64,000 nt of DNA, taken from an uncultured Actinomycetes bacterium (lineage in GTDB: Bacteria; Actinomycetota; Acidimicrobiia; Acidimicrobiales; RAAP-2). The translations under genes were made by a program, and so were the position numbers. The DNA lies in contig CAIKCI010000024.1 in NCBI GenBank assembly GCA_903825895.1, positions 1-64,000 on the forward strand, in the 5' to 3' direction. The notes below the pieces were generated by a model. The model was not told the DNA's origin, ran no database searches, and worked only from the letters and a program-made list of their open reading frames with translations. Positions 62,868 to 64,000 of this stretch are shown piece after piece (position 1 is the stretch's first letter; every line of letters begins with the position of its first letter).

Positions 62868-64000
62868 TTAAACCCGAGGAATCTCTCGCTCCTCATAGGT
62901 CTCAATGATGTCGCCTTCCTTGAGATCTTGATAGTCGGTGAGACCAATCCCGCATTCGAAACCTGAGTGAACCTCACGAGCGTCATCTTTAAAGCGACGC
63001 AAGGAGTTGATCGCTCCCTTCCAGATGACGGTTCCCTCTCGCAGGAAGCGGACCTTCGAGCCACGGGTAATCGTTCCTTCTCTCACCATGCAACCGGCAA
63101 TCGCACCGATGCGAGGGACACGGAAGACTTCGCGTACTTCAGCTTCACCGGTGACAACTTCCTCGTACTCGGGAGCGAGCATGCCCAGCATGGCCGCGTC
63201 GATGTCCTCAATGAGCTTGTAAATGATTTCATACGTCCTGATCTGGACTCCTTCAAGGGTTGCCATATCTCGGCTTCGCTTGTCAGGTCGGACGTTGAAT
63301 CCGATAATCGTGGCGGTTGATGCCTTGGCAAGTTGGATGTCGTTCTCGTTAATCCCACCGATTCCCCGACGGACGAAGGAGAGTTTCACGTCGTCACGTT
63401 CGAGTTTCTTCAAACTTTCGGTACAAGCCTCGAGAGAACCTTGAACGTCTGACTTGAGCACAATATTGAGTGTGGCCGTCTCTCCTCGTTGTATCTGATC
63501 GAAGAGATCCTCCAATCGGGCTCCCGCTGCGGACGGTGCCGGGAGATGCCCAGAAAGTCGCATGCGCTGGGCTCGTGCTTCACCCAAGGTTTTGGCGTGG
63601 CCAAGGTCTGTTGCGGTACGAAGCTCATCTCCCGCTTGCGGAGGTTCGGAGAACCCGAGTACCAACACCGGTGTCGACGGACCAGCTTCTTTGATCTGTT
63701 CGCCGTGATCATTAATCAGGGCCTTTGCCTTCCCCCATGCGGCACCAGCGACAATCGAATCGCCAACACGCAGGGTTCCCCGCTGGACGATCACCGTGGC
63801 AACAGGTCCTCGGCCCACCTCCAAGTTGGCTTCGAGAACGCTTCCTCGTGCGCGACCTTCAACGGGAGCGATGAGTTCTTCAACTTCAGCGACAAGAATC
63901 AACTGTTCGAGCAGGTCTTCGATGCCGGTGCCTTGAAGCGCTGAGACTTCCACCACAATCGTGTCCCCACCCCATTTTTCGGGAACGAGCTCATGCTCGG
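62868..64000 (-). CDS. infB: Translation initiation factor IF-2 (3' part)
   Basis: The gene enters from the right edge; the reading frame is open from 64000 down to the stop at 62868, covering the last 377 residues. KWGGDTIVVEVSALQGTGI marks the end of the G domain, and VLKSDVQGSLEACTESLKKL, FNVRPDKRSRDMA and the domain-IV GCMVREGTITRGSKVRFLR follow. The N-terminal region and the GTP-binding motifs are outside the window. It delivers fMet-tRNA to the 30S subunit. Confidence 0.96.
   Translation of the reverse strand, partial: EHELVPEKWGGDTIVVEVSALQGTGIEDLLEQLILVAEVEELIAPVEGRARGSVLEANLEVGRGPVATVIVQRGTLRVGDSIVAGAAWGKAKALINDHGEQIKEAGPSTPVLVLGFSEPPQAGDELRTATDLGHAKTLGEARAQRMRLSGHLPAPSAAGARLEDLFDQIQRGETATLNIVLKSDVQGSLEACTESLKKLERDDVKLSFVRRGIGGINENDIQLAKASTATIIGFNVRPDKRSRDMATLEGVQIRTYEIIYKLIEDIDAAMLGMLAPEYEEVVTGEAEVREVFRVPRIGAIAGCMVREGTITRGSKVRFLREGTVIWKGAINSLRRFKDDAREVHSGFECGIGLTDYQDLKEGDIIETYEEREIPRV

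Noticed and set aside
1-64000. CRISPR arrays, transposases, integrases, prophage genes or att repeats
   Set aside because: None seen on either strand; no run of spaced direct repeats and no mobile-element protein.

Overview
The window looks like chromosomal DNA of a high- to mid-GC actinobacterium, most plausibly a member of Acidimicrobiia. This is inferred from gene content: a MurT/GatD pair, an Rv2466c-type mycothiol-linked thioredoxin-fold protein, a class E-like sortase, LexA boxes of the CGAAC-N4-GTTCG type, GTG starts, and the infB-rbfA-truB-ribF-rpsO-pnp and dapB/dapA/rnj orders. I see no phage, insertion sequence, CRISPR array or integron. Most of the window is a normal, tightly packed chromosome.

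Layout. 1-1.8 kb: edge of a secreted-protein gene, tRNA-Val(CAC), a membrane protein. 1.2-8.0 kb: a TetR repressor divergent from a four-gene overlapping operon (fatty acyl-CoA reductase fused to a HAD phosphatase, zinc alcohol dehydrogenase, LarA-like protein, PlsC-type acyltransferase); two copies of one palindrome fill the 46 bp between the divergent starts. 8.0-10 kb: gatD-murT. 10-15.9 kb: LysR regulator, AlkA-like glycosylase, M20 peptidase, mycothiol-type oxidoreductase, dienelactone hydrolase-like protein, acyl-CoA dehydrogenase. 16-17.8 kb: DEAD-box helicase with a C-terminal cold-shock domain, plus a small charged protein. 18-21.7 kb: cupin, a 51-residue zinc ribbon, a small membrane protein, an M15-like protein paired with AsnB, tRNA-Val(GAC). 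21.8-31.4 kb: an exonuclease and a set of surface proteins (NAGPA-like, CapA-like, L,D-transpeptidase, sortase), several with Thr-rich stalks, interrupted by tRNA-Cys and a GlnD-like gene.

31.4-35.3 kb is an SOS region: lexA diverges from a LysM cell-division-inhibitor-like gene followed by nrdR, a PIG-L deacetylase and dinB, with four LexA boxes between. 35.7-47.7 kb is a ten-gene minus-strand run, ftsK-dacA-thrB-miaB-miaA-dapF-hflX-dapC-dapD-dapE. 47.8-54.6 kb holds a siderophore-interacting protein, then rnj-dapA and dapB, the last two separated by two related TetR genes and a diiron protein. 54.6-64 kb holds a YfhO-like membrane protein, pnp, rpsO, ribF, truB, rbfA and the 3' part of infB.

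Functionally the window joins lysine/diaminopimelate synthesis (dapA, B, C, D, E, F), peptidoglycan amidation and remodelling (murT/gatD, dacA, L,D-transpeptidase, perhaps asnB), DNA damage response, and the translation/RNA-decay core. The least explained parts are the TetR-controlled acyl-reductase operon, the M15-like/AsnB pair, the helicase-CSD module, and the double-TetR/diiron insert in the dap locus. All statements come from reading the sequence; no database search was run.
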